Positions 19,094 through 27,296 of a DNA stretch of 64,000 nucleotides are shown piece after piece; within the stretch, counting starts at the first letter, position 1; each line of letters begins with the position of its first letter. The notes beneath the pieces were generated by a model. That model was not told the origin of the DNA. It saw nothing but the letters and a program-made list of their open reading frames with translations, and ran no database searches. Source of the DNA: JAADHX01 sp964569385 (lineage in GTDB: Bacteria > Actinomycetota > Acidimicrobiia > Acidimicrobiales > Poriferisodalaceae); contig CAZMUM010000009.1 in NCBI GenBank assembly GCA_964569385.1, positions 1 through 64,000 of the forward strand, in the 5' to 3' direction. Position numbers and translations under genes: made by a program.

Positions 19094-19104
19094 GGGTGTC
19101 ATGA

Positions 19105-19332
19105 TCGTTCCAGCCGGGGACCTCAGCCAGAGGCCCTACGGTGCGGAACCGTGTACCCGGCTGACTCCACAAATTTCTGGCTTCGTGCCTGATGTCAAAC
19201 ATGTCGCTGGGTGCACGGAACCGGCAGGAACGCTCCTGGCTTGAAGGAAGCTTGAATAACTTGACCCGTGTGTGCCGAAGCGTCCCTGCCGATCCACTGA
19301 CCTATTTCCCGAAGGATCCAGGAGAACTCATT
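19105..19332 (+). ncRNA. Candidate IS110 bridge (seek) RNA region
   Basis: The noncoding leader of this IS110 folds into several stems by eye: GCCGGG (19113-19118) with CCCGGC (19156-19161), enclosing CTC-AGCCA-GAG and ACGGT-GCGGA-ACCGT, then CAGGA-ACGC-TCCTG (19225-19238). IS110 elements are known to encode a structured RNA here that pairs with target and donor DNA to guide the recombinase. The location fits. The exact RNA ends and guide loops are not determined. Confidence 0.45.
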
Positions 19333-20418
19333 GTGACACCAAACACCGCAGGCGTCGACGCGCACCAAGACACCATCACTGTCGGCATCGTCAACCCAAA
19401 TGGGCTCGAGATCATCGACGAGTCCTTCGATAACACCGGTGGCGGCTACCTCGAAGCAGCCGAGTTGTTGAGCGCCAACAACGTCGAAATCGTTGGCGTG
19501 GAATGCTCAGCCAGTTGGGGAGCCCACACCGCTGTGGCCCTACACGCCGCTGGCTTCGATACGCGCGAAGTCCCCGCAAATCGCGGCGCGGCGCAACGCA
19601 AAGCACGGCGGCTCGCCAAAACCGATGTCATCGATGCCTACAGCATCGCCCGCGCGGTGCTCGCCGAACCCACCCTCGGCCCAGCCCAAGCACTAGAGAT
19701 CTATGACGCGGTAGTGGCCGAGATCGACGCCGTCCTCGCCCACCGCAACAGCCTTGTTGAGCAGCGCAAACTCATGTTGGCCCACGCTCAGGACCAGATG
19801 TGGCATCTCCCAAGTGAGCTCCGCGATCAGGTCCCAACCAAAGGCAAGATCGAGCAACGTCTCAGAGCTCTCGCCAACATCGACACCACCGTGGCCACCA
19901 CACGCGCCGGTGCCTACGCCCTGTCATGGCTCATCCCCCTCATCGACCAAGACAAGTCCCTACGCGCCCACATCAGGCGCCTTGAACGACTCCTCGGTAC
20001 TCTGCTCGACGAACACGGCACCACCCTGCGCGACATCGAAGGCATCGGCCCAATCAACGCTGCGGTCCTAGTATGCGAGGTCGGAGACCCCACACGATTC
20101 GCGACCGAAGGAAAGTTCGCTCGCTGGTGCGGAACAGCCGCCATTGCTGTCTCTAGCGGCGAAGCCGGCGGCGAACCAGTCCGACACAGACTCGATTTCC
20201 GTGGGAACCGAACCATCAACAGCGTCCTCTACGTCGCGTCGGTCACCCAACAGCGCTACCACCCTCAAGCCCTGGAATATCTCGAACGGAAACGCTCCGA
20301 GGGCAAAACCCGACGAGAAGCCAGACGAGCCCACAAACGACACCTCGCCAACCGCGTAATCCGCTGCATGTGGAACGACCACAAACACAAAAACCGGCAA
20401 TCTCAGGAAACACCTTGA
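19333..20418 (+). CDS. IS110-family DEDD transposase/recombinase
   Basis: 361 residues from the GTG at 19333, chosen for AGGAGA eight bases upstream; the frame is open back to 19192. The N-terminal RuvC-like DEDD domain is intact: Asp9 (GVDAHQDT), Glu57 (GVECSASW), Asp98 and Asp101 (KTDVIDAY). The C-terminal Tnp20-type domain (DIEGIGPINAAVL, WCGTAAIAVSSGEAGG, FRGNRTINSVLY) includes the serine-rich catalytic region. Full length and uninterrupted. Confidence 0.93.
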   Translation: MTPNTAGVDAHQDTITVGIVNPNGLEIIDESFDNTGGGYLEAAELLSANNVEIVGVECSASWGAHTAVALHAAGFDTREVPANRGAAQRKARRLAKTDVIDAYSIARAVLAEPTLGPAQALEIYDAVVAEIDAVLAHRNSLVEQRKLMLAHAQDQMWHLPSELRDQVPTKGKIEQRLRALANIDTTVATTRAGAYALSWLIPLIDQDKSLRAHIRRLERLLGTLLDEHGTTLRDIEGIGPINAAVLVCEVGDPTRFATEGKFARWCGTAAIAVSSGEAGGEPVRHRLDFRGNRTINSVLYVASVTQQRYHPQALEYLERKRSEGKTRREARRAHKRHLANRVIRCMWNDHKHKNRQSQETP

Positions 20419-20522
20419 CAAGGAAGCGTTTGACAGGCCCACCCCAATACCGGACTGGCGTCCAGGACGAGCCGGAATGATCTGACAGAACCTGTCACTG
20501 CCGTGCGCGAGGGTGGACGGCA

Positions 20523-21704
20523 GTGAGAGGTCACATCGCCAAGAAGGGCAACCGCTACTACGCCGTCCTCTACGAAGGCATCGACCCTGGCACCGGTAAG
20601 GCCCGCCACCGCTGGCACTCAGCAGGCGAGACCCGCAAAGGCGCCGAGAAGATACTCGGCGATCTGGTCAAGCGGATGCATGACGGCGACTACCGGTCAC
20701 CCGACAGAATCAGCCTCGGCGACTACATGACCGAACGATGGCTCCCCTCCAAACACACCAGAGTGAAAGCATCGACAGCCGCCGCGTACAAAGCCAACAT
20801 CCGTCTGCACATCGCCCCCTACATCGGGCACATCCCGCTGCAGAAGCTCCGGCCCGAAGATCTCGACGAGCTCTACGTCAAGCTGTTGACCGACGGCCGT
20901 CGCAACGGCGCAGGCGGTGGATTGTCCGCGAAGTCGGTGCGCAACCTCCACGCCACCATCCAATCCGCTCTGCCCGACGCCACCCGCAAAGGCACCGTCA
21001 TCCGCAACGTCGCCGACATCGCCGATCCACCCTCGATTGGATCGAGCAGCCGCAAGATGAGCGTCTGGTCAGCCGAACAACTACGCGAATTCCTCACCAA
21101 CCTGGCCGGCCACGACATGTACGTGCTGTTCTACCTGTCGGCGAACACCGGCATGCGGAGGGGCGAACTGCTGGGATTGCGATGGAGCAACATCGACCTC
21201 GACAGCTTCCGGCTACGGGTCAACCAGCAGATCGTGTCCGTCGAATACGAACTGATCGCAGACGACCTCAAGACACCGACCAGCCGGCGAACCATCGACC
21301 TCGACGAACGAACCGTGGCCGTCATGCCCAAACACCGACGGCAACAGATCGAAGACCAGCTCGCCAACGGCGTACGAGTCGACGACGGCTACGTCTTCGC
21401 CCGAAAAGACGGGACGCCCATCCACCCCGACTTCACGAGCCAAACGTTCGAACGGCTCATCGCAAGGCACCTTCTTCAAACAGCTCCGGTCCAGCGTGCT
21501 CGGCCAGACTCAGCTTCCGTCGACACTCGGGGACGCGAAGGGCACGATCCACAAACCGAGCAGTTGGTAAAAACCGCAAGGGCCCGCCGAAGCGGGCCCT
21601 GCACCCAGCCACCTAAGCGACTGGGGGAATACCTCAAGACTATCGACTACTTGGGACATGCAGTCAAGCACTTCATCCGCCCACGTCCGGGCCGGGACGT
21701 TTGA
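20523..21704 (+). pseudogene. Tyrosine recombinase (integrase) lacking its catalytic C-terminus
   Basis: From a GTG at 20523. Intact arm-binding domain (GNRYYAVLYEGIDPGTGKAR), SAM-like core-binding domain (about 60-165), and the start of the catalytic domain with the first arginine (TGMRRGELLGLRW). After FTSQTFERLIAR (about residue 315, base ~21465) the sequence no longer matches: the HxxR, second His/Trp and nucleophilic Tyr regions are absent in all three frames. A deletion has joined foreign sequence. The gene sits next to the right tRNA-derived repeat, as expected for an element integrase. Confidence 0.75.
21580..21599 (+). terminator. Strong GC hairpin terminator inside the truncated integrase tail
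   Basis: GGGCCCGC-CGAA-GCGGGCCC, a perfect 8-bp stem. Its presence inside the residual open frame supports the idea that the sequence after ~21465 came from the 3' end of another gene. Confidence 0.6.
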
Positions 21705-21761
21705 CACCGGTTTGACACGGCCTATGAGAACCAACCGCGACCGATCGCCGGGAGAACTAGA

Positions 21762-21792
21762 AAGGCCCGGAAACGTATTGTTTCCGGGCCTT
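21762..21792 (-). terminator. Rho-independent terminator of the right tRNA fragment
   Basis: AAGGCCCGGAAAC-GTATT-GTTTCCGGGCCTT, a perfect 13-bp stem located just past the CCA end of the minus-strand tRNA 3' half. Confidence 0.75.
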
Positions 21793-21842
21793 CTGAGTGG
21801 TGGCGGGGGCAGGATTTGAACCTGCGACCTTCGGGTTATGAG
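21782..21842 (-). repeat. att-like direct repeat, right copy: 3' half of a CAT-anticodon (Met-type) tRNA
   Basis: Matches the left copy over 61 bp with one difference (acceptor CCCCGCC here, TCCCGCC on the left). The sequence 3' of 21842 does not supply a matching tRNA 5' half. The stretch 21843-22106 holds no gene; its pyrimidine-rich character resembles the region right of the left copy and may be att-flanking DNA of another element. Confidence 0.75.
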
Positions 21843-22106
21843 CCCTTTGAGACTATTTCCGGCCCACCCGGCCTGACCTGCGGATATGGCTGTTCTACCT
21901 GCTCAGGAGTGATTTTCAGAGAGGTCCGTTCTCCCCCTTGCTTCCTTCTGTTCCCTCCTGTTTACGGTTGTCCCGTGAGTTTTCTGTGAGCTTTTCTCGG
22001 AGCTCGATCCTCCACATCTGCCGGTCAGGCGGCTCGCGCCATGATTCGTGCGTCGCCATCGATCGCCGTGGCGGTGGTTGAGCGATCGCGGTTCGTCGAA
22101 GGCGTT

Positions 22107-22895
22107 CTAGCGGCTGATCTGCAGAATGCGTCGCGCCCCGTTTGCGACGATGAGGAATATGAATGCTCCCGCGATGAGGTCCGGGGCTGGCGAGTCGGTG
22201 ACCGCGACAACGATGGCCGCAACGATTACCAGGGCGTTGACCTTGATGTCGTTGGCTGTGAATATCCAGCTTGCCTGCAGGTGAGCCTCCCCGGATACGA
22301 CGCGTCGCAAGATAACGAGGGTGACGACGTTCCCGGCCAGCGCCAGAATCGACGTCACGATCATCGACTTGGTATCGGGCAGAGCAGTGTCGGCGAACGT
22401 TCTGCGAATGACCTCGACCAGACCGATGGCAGCAAGTCCGAACTGGAGGTAACCGCTGGCTCGAGCGAGTTGTTTCTTGCGCACAGTGGCTGCGGCTACC
22501 GCCGCGAGGCTGAGCGCGTAGACACTGGCGTCTGCACCCATGTCGAGCGCATCAGCGACCAACCCCATCGATCCGCTGACGATGCCGATGGTCATCTCGC
22601 CAACGAAGAATCCGGCGTTGATAACCAAGGCAACCTGCAACGCCCGGCGCTCTCGTCGCGGTTCAACGGCGGAGGCCATCTGGCCGTGGTCGTCGAGGTG
22701 AGTCGTGCCTAGACCAAGGGTTTGTAGCGTGGCATCGATGAGCGACGGGTCGAGGGCGTGGTCGACTGTGACTTCTCGGGTGTCAAGATCCACCGCGATC
22801 CGGTCGATTCCAGCGAGATCGGCGAGTTTCAGCCTGACCAGTTGCTCCTCCGCGGCGCAGTCCATATCCGCGATCCGAAAGGTACTCACAGTCAT
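22107..22895 (-). CDS. CDF-type cation transporter with N-terminal HMA-like domain
   Basis: 262 residues from the ATG at 22895. The N-terminal ~75 residues form an HMA-like metal domain in which the usual CxxC is replaced by DMDCAAEEQ. Then come six transmembrane helices of the cation diffusion facilitator type (GEMTIGIVSGSMGLVADALDMGADASVY carries the metal-site aspartates; reported here only as a motif at about 101-128). The protein should export divalent metal (Zn, Co, Cd or similar) using the proton gradient. It begins 13 bases after the CmtR-like repressor gene, so they form an operon. The original in-frame start at 22988 lies inside the repressor gene and was rejected. Confidence 0.85.
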   Translation of the reverse strand: MTVSTFRIADMDCAAEEQLVRLKLADLAGIDRIAVDLDTREVTVDHALDPSLIDATLQTLGLGTTHLDDHGQMASAVEPRRERRALQVALVINAGFFVGEMTIGIVSGSMGLVADALDMGADASVYALSLAAVAAATVRKKQLARASGYLQFGLAAIGLVEVIRRTFADTALPDTKSMIVTSILALAGNVVTLVILRRVVSGEAHLQASWIFTANDIKVNALVIVAAIVVAVTDSPAPDLIAGAFIFLIVANGARRILQISR

Positions 22896-22908
22896 CGCAT
22901 CGCCACGA

Positions 22909-23244
22909 TCACGTGCCGTAGTTCGGGCACAGGTCAACGGCCTCACCGGTGACCGCGAGAAGCGCCTCGACGGAACGCAACACATCAATCACCTCGGAGA
23001 CCGCGATCCGGTAGAAGACCTCACGCCCGGATGGCCTGCCCACGACGATCCCGCAGTCTCTCAGACATCGCAGATGGCCCGAGATGTTGCCCTGGGAGCC
23101 CTTTAGTGCAGTCACAAGATCGCTTACTCGGCGTTCGCCATCGCTCAGCTCGACGATGATGGCCAAACGCGTCAGATCACCGAACCCACTAAACAGTTTC
23201 GCCGCCACAACAACATCGGCCCGACAATCAACAGAAGCGCTCAT
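22909..23244 (-). CDS. CmtR-like ArsR/SmtB-family metal-sensing repressor
   Basis: 111 residues. Winged helix with the recognition segment SQGNISGHLRCLRDCGIVV. Cys60 and Cys64 (CLRDC) and a C-terminal Cys106 (DLCPNYG) reproduce the Cys57/Cys61/Cys102 Cd(II)/Pb(II) site of mycobacterial CmtR. Metal binding would release the operator and switch on the downstream CDF transporter. The ATG at 23244 was preferred over the adjacent TTG. A short perfect-arm palindrome 25 bases upstream of the start is the likely operator. Confidence 0.85.
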   Translation of the reverse strand: MSASVDCRADVVVAAKLFSGFGDLTRLAIIVELSDGERRVSDLVTALKGSQGNISGHLRCLRDCGIVVGRPSGREVFYRIAVSEVIDVLRSVEALLAVTGEAVDLCPNYGT

Positions 23245-23268
23245 CAACTCGATCCTACATCGGCCGCT

Positions 23269-23282
23269 ACCGATACATCGGT
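23269..23282 (-). promoter_or_regulatory. Palindromic operator of the CmtR-like repressor
   Basis: ACCGAT-AC-ATCGGT, two 6-bp arms, with a further ATCGG half-site at 23259-23263. Position just ahead of the repressor start suggests autoregulation. Confidence 0.5.
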
Positions 23283-23729
23283 CGCCACGGATAGATTGTC
23301 GGCGAAGGAATGAGCGAGCCGTTCATCCCTCATGGGTGACAGCATCTGCCGGTTGACCTAACGGCGATGGGAAACCGGATCACTACCGGGCACGACACTC
23401 ACCAGGGAGTGAGCCACCAGCCATCTCAACCTGGGCCGTGGCTCGGATCGAGAGAGACTCTTGGCTAGCTCCCGACAGCCAGCTGTGCACCGGAAAACTA
23501 GCGGTACGGCCGCCTATTCGATTCAGGCTGAGCTGCCAAGCCCATCGATTGGACGGAAGATGGCGAAGGCGAGTCGGTCATCGCGTGGGCGTAGAGGTTG
23601 GAGAACACGAGGAGGATCGGCTTTCACCACCGTACTTCCGACAGCCGTTGACCCGATCGCGCCGCGAGGCGACAAGTCCCGTAGTGGATTTCGATTCGAA
23701 TGGAAGAAGCCAACCGGCTACGCCCATCG
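23283..23729. other. Gene-free stretch
   Basis: No frame here shows a recognisable protein, start signal or repeat. Short open frames on the plus strand have arginine/serine-rich, noise-like composition. Confidence 0.4.
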
Positions 23730-24365
23730 TCACCTCTCACCGTCAGGCCAGCGCAGCAGCGGCATGCTGACAACGATGTCGGTCTCTTCGAGAGCTACCC
23801 GGCCGTCGGCCTCGGCTGATTCGACGGCGGCCACACTCGTAAGGACGGTTGCGGTTGTGGGCTCCGCCCAATTCACGGTGACGACGCGGCGCAGCGGTGA
23901 GTAGCCGGCGTCCCCGGGGACGCTGTCGAAGACATCGGGCTGGAACCCAAAGGGCCCCATAGCTCCGTCCGGTTCGACGCCGTTGGTGAACACGAGGACG
24001 GTCCCAAGAGCAGACGGCGGTATATCGGCCAACGCCGGGACGTGTATGACGGGCGACGATCCCATCATGTTTGTGAGCAGGTTGGCAATGTCAGCGTCCG
24101 AGGTGGCGTTGTGGATGAACAGGATTTCTTCATCCTCGTAGAGCCCAGCGACCGGAGGAAAGGCGAGACCCTCGGTGAGCTCGGAATCTCCCATAGTGGC
24201 CATATCGTCGTCGGCCATATCATCCGCCGCCACGTCGTCCGCAGGTTCGGGTGCCTGACTCGAGGTGTCATCGTCACTGCACGCTGCAAGGAGGAGGCCG
24301 AGGGCGAGGACTGCGCCGATGAAGAAGCGGCTGCTCGATCGGTTCTGAACACGAAGTTGTCGCAT
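23730..24365 (-). CDS. Secreted lipoprotein of unknown function
   Basis: 211 residues. Signal peptide with positively charged start (RVQNRSSSRFF), hydrophobic core (GAVLALGLLL) and lipobox LLAAC at about residues 25-29, followed by an acidic low-complexity linker rich in Asp/Ala/Met (ADDMADDDMATMGD). The folded part (about 65-211) begins LAFPPVAGLYEDEEILFIHN and includes PVIHVPALADIPP; it resembles DUF7482-type domains seen in other actinobacterial lipoproteins. The Met/Asp/His content could bind metal, but this is only suggestive. It stands alone on the minus strand between the CDF operon and a lipoprotein pseudogene. Confidence 0.75.
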   Translation of the reverse strand: MRQLRVQNRSSSRFFIGAVLALGLLLAACSDDDTSSQAPEPADDVAADDMADDDMATMGDSELTEGLAFPPVAGLYEDEEILFIHNATSDADIANLLTNMMGSSPVIHVPALADIPPSALGTVLVFTNGVEPDGAMGPFGFQPDVFDSVPGDAGYSPLRRVVTVNWAEPTTATVLTSVAAVESAEADGRVALEETDIVVSMPLLRWPDGER

Positions 24366-24560
24366 GAGCCGAATGTAAAGCCTGAAGCCGGTCCAAGGCC
24401 AAGCAGCGGATCGTACGCCAGCCGGTTGCTCACAACTGGCTCGCCGACTATTGGCGGTGCCCCGGTGGATATCGGCGCGTCGAGAAAGCGGCCGTGAGCC
24501 GGGTCATCAGGAAGTCGCCGACGGGAACGATATCGACGGAGGTCGAGTCACGGGCGGTGA

Positions 24561-24983
24561 TCATTGCGGACCGTAGATCTCGATCTCGGTGGCGCCGGTG
24601 TTGCCGCCTGTGGTCTGGTCGGCGTCGAGGCGAAGCGTCCGGCCGGTGATTGGACTTTCGAACACGGCGGGCTCGGTACCGGTCGGGTATGGGCCGAGGG
24701 TTGTGCCGTCGATGGTGAAGGTTTCGGTGATGGCTGTTCCGTCTGTCATCTGTCGAGTGCGGAAAGCGACGCCGAATATCTCGCGTCGCAGGCCGAGGTC
24801 GATCTCGATCCAGGCGTTATCGCCGTCGCCGGCGGTGGACCATTAGGTGCCGAGGTCGCCGTCGATGGCCAATCGGGCGGAGAATGGGTCTGAGAACTCG
24901 GAGCTAGCCGCGGTTACGACACCGCTGGGCGCGATGTGAAGTCCTAGGCCGGTGTCAGCGGCCGAAGGGGTGCGAAAGGTTCG
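24561..24983 (-). pseudogene. Relic copy of the discoidin-like lipoprotein (copy 1 of 3)
   Basis: DNA and protein closely match the C-terminal half of the gene at 28229-29113 (MTDGTAITETF, TLGPYPTGTEP, TGGNTGATEIEIYG). The codon for Glu in LGTEWSTA is TAA here, and similarity ends abruptly near 24983, so the signal peptide and N-terminal domain are missing. Non-functional duplicate. Confidence 0.75.
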
Positions 24984-25511
24984 GAACGACTCAGGCCACC
25001 GTGCCAAAACTCAAACCAACACGTGATGTGCCCCGGATTCCGTGGGGTCGGTTCGTTTAAATCGGTCATGCGATGGGTCCCGTTGGGGAAGCAAGGGTCT
25101 CACCGGAGGTCCCCGGAAGCGATCGACATCTGGGAGCGGCGTGGCCGAAGTCTGGACGGCCTCGAGCCGTGTCTCGGATGAGTCCCTCGGGGTGGAGTAG
25201 GTCGGGTTGACCGCTCCCTTGCGCTCTCTTGTGGTCAGGTCCGGACCTCGTCAGCTCCTTCGAGGGTTTGTGCCGTCTCGACAGCTCACAGCAATCAGCT
25301 GCCACGAACGCCAGTCCGCACCACGCGCACATTTCGCATTCTCAGTTTGTTGACCGCGCTGGGTCGGGCGCACGGCAGGGTCTCGTCCCAGTTCCTGCTC
25401 CCGTGTCGTGACCGAACATCCGTGAACCGCCAAGCGCGTTTACTCGTCGTCCAACGGAGGAGCATGCGGTGGCGAGCAGGTGGAACGATTCGGGTTGGAG
25501 CTTTGAAGGGC
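24984..25511. other. Gene-free stretch before the MerR operon
   Basis: Open frames exist on both strands (for example 25066-25332 minus) but none shows a family motif, a convincing start signal or coherent composition. A strong MerR-type promoter begins at 25512. Confidence 0.4.
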
Positions 25512-25543
25512 TTGACCTTCGACCTGGGTCGAAGGTTTATGGT
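25512..25543 (+). promoter_or_regulatory. MerR-type promoter/operator with 20-bp spacer
   Basis: -35 TTGACC (25512-25517), 20-bp spacer, -10 TATGGT (25538-25543). The spacer region carries the dyad ACCTTCGAC-CTGG-GTCGAAGGT (25515-25536), the classic overlong arrangement untwisted by MerR proteins. Transcription should start near 25550, at or next to the MerR ATG, giving a leaderless message. Confidence 0.8.
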
Positions 25544-25550
25544 GTGGGTC

Positions 25551-26300
25551 ATGACGATGTACACGATCGGACAGATTGCCGACCGCAGCGGGTTCTCGGC
25601 GTCGGCATTGCGTTACTACGACCAGCACGGTCTCATCGAACCGGTCGACCGCAGCGAAAGCGGATACCGCCTCTATGACGAGACGTCGCTGGCCCGGCTC
25701 GAGTTCATTGACCGGGCCAAGCAGCTCGGCTGCACCCTGGAGGAGATAACTGACCTGGCTGCGCTTTGGGAGGCCCACGACTGCGGTCCGGTGCAGGCCC
25801 GGCTCCACGAGCTGGTCACGGACAAGATCGCCGACGCCCAGCGTCGCAGCACCAATCTGATCCGGTTCATCGCACAGCTCGAGACCGCAGCCGCTCACCT
25901 GGGCGGCGAAGCGGTGGATGGACCCTGCAGTGACGGCTGTGCCTGTCTGGGCGGACGCAGCGAGTCAACCGAGTCGATACCGGTCATGCTCGGTGAGCGA
26001 GCCGAGCCGACCATCGCCTGCACCCTTGGGGCCGTCGAGATCGGCGATCGCATGGAGGACTGGCAGGCGATCCTCGCTCACGTCACCGGACGCGAACAGA
26101 CCGCAGACGGTGGGCTGCGACTCACACTGAGCGCGGCGGTGCCGCTGGCTGAGCTGTCAGGCCTGGTGGCCGCCGAGCAAGGGTGCTGTGGGTTCTTCGC
26201 GTTCGCTATCACCGTTGATGGCCGAGGCGTCGCGCTTGAGGTCCGCGCCCCTGACGATGCTGGCGACATCGTCACCACTGTGTTCGGGGCTGCGGCATGA
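25551..26300 (+). CDS. MerR-family metal-responsive regulator with C-terminal extension
   Basis: 249 residues from the ATG at 25551 (a second ATG two codons later is also possible). The N-terminal MerR domain is clear: YTIGQIADRSGFSASALRYYD, GLIEPVDRSESGYRLYDE, then AKQLGCTLEEITDL. The first ~130 residues end with a Cys-rich block (GPCSDGCACLGG), a probable metal site. The rest (about 145-249) is an extra domain including EQGCCGFFAF, also seen with arsenic/mercury-type MerR proteins. It lies at its own MerR promoter and overlaps the next gene (ATGA), so it heads the operon it controls. Confidence 0.85.
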   Translation: MTMYTIGQIADRSGFSASALRYYDQHGLIEPVDRSESGYRLYDETSLARLEFIDRAKQLGCTLEEITDLAALWEAHDCGPVQARLHELVTDKIADAQRRSTNLIRFIAQLETAAAHLGGEAVDGPCSDGCACLGGRSESTESIPVMLGERAEPTIACTLGAVEIGDRMEDWQAILAHVTGREQTADGGLRLTLSAAVPLAELSGLVAAEQGCCGFFAFAITVDGRGVALEVRAPDDAGDIVTTVFGAAA

Positions 26301-26536
26301 GCGGGCGTCGTCTGCTCGGGTTCGGGGCGGCTGCCTGCGTTGCGTGCTGTGCCCCTCTGTTGCTCAGTGTTGGTGGCATCGCCGCGGTCGGCTTGGCCGG
26401 CACGCTGATCTTCGGCGTGATCGCGATCCTGGTCGCCGTCGTGTTGATTGTTGTGTTGCTCGGCCTGCGCCGTCGCGGCCAGACCCGGGCACAGGCCGAA
26501 ACTCAGCCGGTGCAGCTCGGCCCGCCCCGCCGGTGA
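26297..26536 (+). CDS. Small Cys-rich two-helix membrane protein (MerT/MerC-like)
   Basis: 79 residues with two hydrophobic helices. The first contains CVACCAPLLLSVGG, a vicinal-cysteine motif like that of mercuric-ion transporters; the tail is basic and cytoplasmic. A similar small protein is encoded at 58712. It overlaps the MerR gene by four bases and precedes a DsbA-like gene. A role in moving a thiophilic metal across the membrane is likely by analogy, but the substrate is unknown. Confidence 0.65.
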   Translation: MSGRRLLGFGAAACVACCAPLLLSVGGIAAVGLAGTLIFGVIAILVAVVLIVVLLGLRRRGQTRAQAETQPVQLGPPRR

Positions 26537-26648
26537 CGTCACCGACCGGACCGCGATCACTCGCCCGCTACGGCCCGTGAAAGCGAGCACTCTCACCGCG
26601 GACAGCCTCGGAATCGTTGACTCCGCTCACTGGAAGGTGATCAACCGT

Positions 26649-27248
26649 ATGCAACTATTCTTCGACTACACGTGCCCTTTCGCCTACAAGGCCCACCACT
26701 GGCTGGAAGAGGCCGGCGTGGCCACCAGTGCCGATTGGCGGATCTTCTCGCTGCTCGAACACAACTACCGCGGCGATGGCCTGCCGGTGTGGGAACTCGA
26801 GGAACGCCAAGACGACATCTCACTGCTGATCTTCGCCGGCCACAAGCTCGTCGCACGCGAAGCCGGCGATCTCGACACCTACCGGCGGACGATGTTCGAG
26901 ACCTGGCACGAGACCAACGGGCAACTCGAGCTCGAGCAGATCCTCCGGATCGTCAAACAGGCCGGTGTCGACGGCACCGAAGACAACATCCGCGGGGTCT
27001 TCCTCGACGCCATGGGCGATCACAACCAAGCACGCCAGCTTGGGATCTTCGGCTCCCCCACGATCGTCTTCGACGAGGACCGTGTTGTCTTTGTCAAGCT
27101 CGACGAGGCCCCAACCGGCGAACCAGCCCGCAGCCTCCTACATCACATCGAGACCCTCGCGGGACGTGCCGAGATCCGCGAGATCAAACGCCCTCACCGT
27201 CCTCGTTCCGCAGCAAAGAGCCCCACGATCGCTGCGAGCACCGCGTGA
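26649..27248 (+). CDS. DsbA/FrnE-family thioredoxin-fold protein
   Basis: 199 residues from the ATG at 26649 (GAAGGTGA ribosome site; longer frame rejected because it begins inside the previous gene). The N-terminus LFFDYTCPFAYKAHHW has the FrnE/2-hydroxychromene isomerase-like CPFA site with a single cysteine. A helical insertion follows, then the cis-Pro loop FGSPTIVF. It lacks a signal peptide, so it is cytosolic. Members act as thiol oxidoreductases or chaperones. It lies within the MerR operon between the MerT-like and BASS-type genes. Confidence 0.8.
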   Translation: MQLFFDYTCPFAYKAHHWLEEAGVATSADWRIFSLLEHNYRGDGLPVWELEERQDDISLLIFAGHKLVAREAGDLDTYRRTMFETWHETNGQLELEQILRIVKQAGVDGTEDNIRGVFLDAMGDHNQARQLGIFGSPTIVFDEDRVVFVKLDEAPTGEPARSLLHHIETLAGRAEIREIKRPHRPRSAAKSPTIAASTA

Positions 27249-27296
27249 ACCAGCCGCGGCGACAGGACAGATGAATGTGACCGGGCGAACCCGTAA

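Larger units (their letters stand above)
19100..20486 (+). mobile_element. IS110-family insertion sequence
   Basis: Transposase gene with a ~230-base 5' noncoding region and short subterminal inverted repeats: GATCGTTCCAGCC (19103-19115) against GGCCGGAATGATC-type sequence on the right (GGAATGATC at 20475-20483). The family lacks classic terminal repeats, so both ends are approximate. It abuts the IS256 right end. Confidence 0.65.
9816..21842. mobile_element. Decayed 12-kb integrative element between tRNA-derived direct repeats
   Basis: Bounded by 61-bp direct repeats (9816-9876 and 21782-21842, one mismatch) made of a tRNA 3' half plus its terminator, with a tyrosine integrase gene next to the right repeat. 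Cargo: AbiE toxin-antitoxin genes, a DUF6880 relic, a monooxygenase, a MobF relaxase relic, and IS256 and IS110 copies. The integrase lacks its catalytic C-terminus and the relaxase is frameshifted, so the element should no longer move by itself. Neither repeat is joined to a tRNA 5' half, which suggests that it sits in a tandem array of elements whose intact tRNA lies outside the window. Confidence 0.7.

Noticed and set aside
24840..24850. Stop codon in the lipoprotein copy at 24561 as a recoding site
   Set aside because: It is TAA in place of Glu, in a truncated duplicate of an intact gene; this is decay.
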